A DNA stretch of 64,000 bases from Parascedosporium putredinis (lineage: Eukaryota; Ascomycota; Sordariomycetes; Microascales; Microascaceae), in contig CASHTG010000016.1 in NCBI GenBank assembly GCA_949357655.1, forward strand, positions 2,046,001 through 2,110,000. Direction: 5' to 3'. How positions within the stretch are numbered: position 1 is the first letter of the stretch; each line of letters begins with the position of its first letter. This document shows positions 61,734 to 64,000 of the stretch, piece by piece. The notes beneath the pieces are model-generated. The model saw only the letters and a program-made list of their open reading frames with translations, had not been told where the DNA came from and searched no databases. The translations under genes were made by a program, and so were the position numbers.

Positions 61734-63709
61734 ATGGCCCAACGGGCCCCGGCCGCGCAGCGTCGTGGCTTCGCTCGTCCGCCCCGCTGAGAGCGCCCAC
61801 CCCGCCGATACCTCTCGAGCCGGGCGACCCCGCGCACCGTTGCCGAGTTCCTCGGCGCAGAACCGGGCGACAAGGTGGAAGATGCCGTCGTCCATGGCTA
61901 TGTTCGGTCCGTACGGAAGCTCAAGTCGGATCGATTTCTGAACATTGGCGACGGGTCGACCGTGAAGCACCTCCAGGCCATTGCTCCCAAGTCTATAGCT
62001 GGCGAGTAAGGAATTCTTCCATCCCTTCCTTTTGTCTTGGCTCTTTTTTTGCCCGAAGATTGTTCTTTTTCTCTGGAAACAGGAAGAAAAAAAGAAGAAA
62101 GGAAGAAACCCCCACTGACGTAGTTCATACGTATAGGCTAAGAGTCGGTGCGGCGGTGCGCCTCCGTGGATCCTGGGTTCCGTCCGAGCAGCGCGAGCAA
62201 TTCCAAACACACGAGCTTAAAGTAAATGAGGTTGAGGTCCTGGGCCCCTCAGATCCCGGCGTAAGTACAAATAGCTCCCATTCTCTCCACTCCAATACGC
62301 CCTCCAGCTTCGTGACCCTCCTAGGCCCGCCCATTGTCCTCGCATTGTGTGAGACTGCATGGTAGGCTGCTAACACTAAGATTTCTATCTTGTATAGAAC
62401 TACCCGCTCCAAAACAAGTACCAAACTCTCGAATTCCTCCGCACCCTTCCTCATCTCCGCTCCAGGATACCCCTCAACTCTGCCCTCCTCCGCCTCCGCT
62501 CCGACGCCACCGTCGCCCTCACCCGCTTCTTCGCCGAGCGGGGCTACACACAGACCCACCCTCCGCTGATAACATCGTCGGACTGTGAGGGCGCCGGCGA
62601 GGTTTTCAGCCTTTCGGCCGGGAAGCCCAAGGCGGCGGCGCAACCGGGGGCGAAAGACGAAGAAGCCAAGAACAGAAAAGGGGAGGAGGAAGGGGTGAGC
62701 GGCCCGCGCAAAAAGGCCTCCGAGGCTCCCGACACCTTTTTCCGATCCCCCAAATACCTCACCGTCTCGACGCAATTGCACCTGGAGGCCCTGGCGCAGT
62801 CCGTTGGCAACGTCTGGACGCTCTCGCCCACCTTTCGTGCGGAAAAGAGCGATACATCGCGGCATATGGCCGAGTTCTACATGGTGGAGGCAGAGATGAG
62901 CTTCGTCGAGGACATGGACGCCGTGATGGACTTAGCCGAGGACATGGTACGCGGCGTGGTCGAGCGCCTGTCCAGCGAGTCGAGCGCGGCGCGCGAGATC
63001 CTCTCCGCGGCCCAGCGTGTCACGGGCGACGCCGAATCCCTCATCGGCCCCGCGGATGAGCTCCAGGCCCGGTGGGATGGGCTGGGGGCCGGCGCGCCGC
63101 GGTGGCCGCGCATTCGTTACGCCGAAGCCATCGAGCTCCTACAGGCAGCGGAGGCGTCGGGCGAGGCTCAGTTCGAGCACACGCCTGCGTGGGGCGTCTC
63201 TCTTCAGGCGGAGCACGAGAAATACCTCGCGATGGCCGTGCCGGCCCTGCGGACGCCCGGGCACCGCACCCCGTCTTCGTGACGCACTACCCACGAGACA
63301 TCAAGGCCTTTTACATGCTCGAGTCGTCGAGCGATGGGGGCCCCCACCGCAACAGCCACCGGCCCTGCTACCCCTGCAGCTGGCGCTCCCCGCAGGTGAC
63401 AGGTCCCACGGTCGACTGCTTCGACCTGCTCGTGCCCGACGTGTGCGAGATCGCCGGGGCTCCATGCGCGAGCACCGCCTAGGCCCCTTGCTCGCCGCCA
63501 TGGAGAGGAATGGCATGCCTGCTCCGTCAGCCAAGCCCGGCAGAAGCACTAGCAACCTGGATTGGTACGTCGATCTGCGCCGCTGGGGGTCCCCTCCCCA
63601 CGGCGGCTTCGGCCTGGGCTTCGACAGGCTTCTCGTCTACCTCGTAGGCGCCCAAAATGTCAAGGACATGGTTGCCTTTCCGCGATGGTTTGGCCGGTGC
63701 GACTGCTAA
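61734..63709 (+). CDS. Asparaginyl-tRNA synthetase, mitochondrial type, frame interrupted
   Basis: Class IIb aminoacyl-tRNA synthetase that charges tRNA-Asn, probably in mitochondria. The ATG at 61734 opens MAQRAPAAQRRGFARPPR, a basic, hydroxyl-poor leader like a targeting peptide. An OB-fold anticodon-binding domain follows (RTVAEFLGAEPGDKVEDAVV ... LNIGDGS), then the catalytic core: motif 2 FRAEKSDTSRHMAEFYMVEA and motif 3 PPHGGFGLGFDRLLVYL, ending FPRWFGRCDC. Introns: 62006-62136 and 62261-62397, both with GTAAG donors and CTGAC/CTAAC branch sites. Frame changes are needed: two around 61788-61830 in the leader, one near 63250-63280 (into HPVFVTHYPRDIKAFYML), and one at the G4 run 63456-63459, where G5 yields the conserved EIAGGSMREHRL. 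A charged insertion (KDEEAKNRKGEEEG region) separates AGEVFSL from the FFRSPKYLTVSTQLHL block. All class II motifs are intact, so I favour sequence error over loss. Confidence 0.9.
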
Positions 63710-64000
63710 ACAAAATAAAACCTGAAAGAGCAAAAGTTGGCAAAATAAGTTGCCCCGCCTTCCGGGCCTATCCTTCCGGCTCTCGCTAGTTACCGTGCCC
63801 GATATCTCTCTCCTCTCAGTCACTCTCGCTCCCTCCGCCTCTCAACACTTTCAGTTTCGGCCGTCACGCCTACTACTTTTGATGGTTCGACCAATGTCTT
63901 TGGCTCAGTTGTCACACAAATATTCATCCTGACTTCCTTTGGGAGGTTTTCCTCAGATTCCGTGCAACGCATCTCCCTCTCGCTCTCCCTCCCTCCCTCT
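63710..64000. other. Window end, 3' flank of AsnRS
   Basis: T- and CT-rich sequence after the AsnRS stop codon. The last bases are a CCCT-type pyrimidine tract, perhaps the start of another leader. No gene supported. Confidence 0.5.

Overview
The window looks like nuclear DNA of a filamentous ascomycete (Pezizomycotina, most likely a Sordariomycete; I cannot place the order). The reasons are short introns (about 50-240 bp) with GTAAGT-type donors and CTAAC/CTGAC branch sites just before the acceptor, fungal gene families (Acr-2-like Zn2Cys6 regulator, cytochrome b5-acyl-CoA dehydrogenase fusion, fungal C2H2-like zinc-finger family, full-size ABCG transporter), GC-rich coding sequence, and wide spacers full of pyrimidine tracts and microsatellites. 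I see no operons, rRNA, tRNA, CRISPR array or intact transposon.

Layout: 1-2.46 kb, no gene. 2.46-6.76 kb (+), a full-size ABCG-type ABC transporter. 7.8-10.3 kb (+), an unrecognised Pro/Tyr-rich protein with a basic region. 10.3-31.9 kb, about 21.6 kb with no gene I can support. 31.9-34.3 kb (+), an Acr-2-like Zn2Cys6 transcription factor with an AT-hook. 35.95-37.2 kb (-), a Ser/Gly/Asp-rich protein of unknown role. 38.8-41.1 kb (-), a cytochrome b5-acyl-CoA dehydrogenase fusion. 43.0-44.5 kb (-), flap endonuclease FEN1/Rad27, which contains a 5-nt micro-exon. 45.8-46.8 kb (+), an aminoglycoside-phosphotransferase-like kinase. 48.5-50.8 kb (-) and 54.1-55.9 kb (+), two divergently placed members of one C2H2-like zinc-finger family. 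56.6-57.75 kb (-), a microbial-type PARG (DUF2263) protein. 61.7-63.7 kb (+), mitochondrial-type asparaginyl-tRNA synthetase.

The genes do not form an evident pathway or secondary-metabolite cluster; they read as a mix of housekeeping (FEN1, AsnRS), lipid metabolism (b5-ACAD) and accessory functions. FEN1, the b5-ACAD and the kinase have clean exon structures. Seven other genes need one or more single-base frame changes for their conserved domains to read through. Where I could localise the break closely, one base appears to be missing from a short homopolymer (for example a C5 at 3438-3442 and a G4 at 63456-63459). Because an AsnRS that is probably needed for respiration is affected too, I read most of these breaks as assembly or base-calling errors rather than pseudogenes, but raw reads would be needed to settle it.

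The most striking observation is the FEN1 micro-exon (44267-44271). Five nucleotides supply the catalytic metal-binding Asp34 and most of Ala35.
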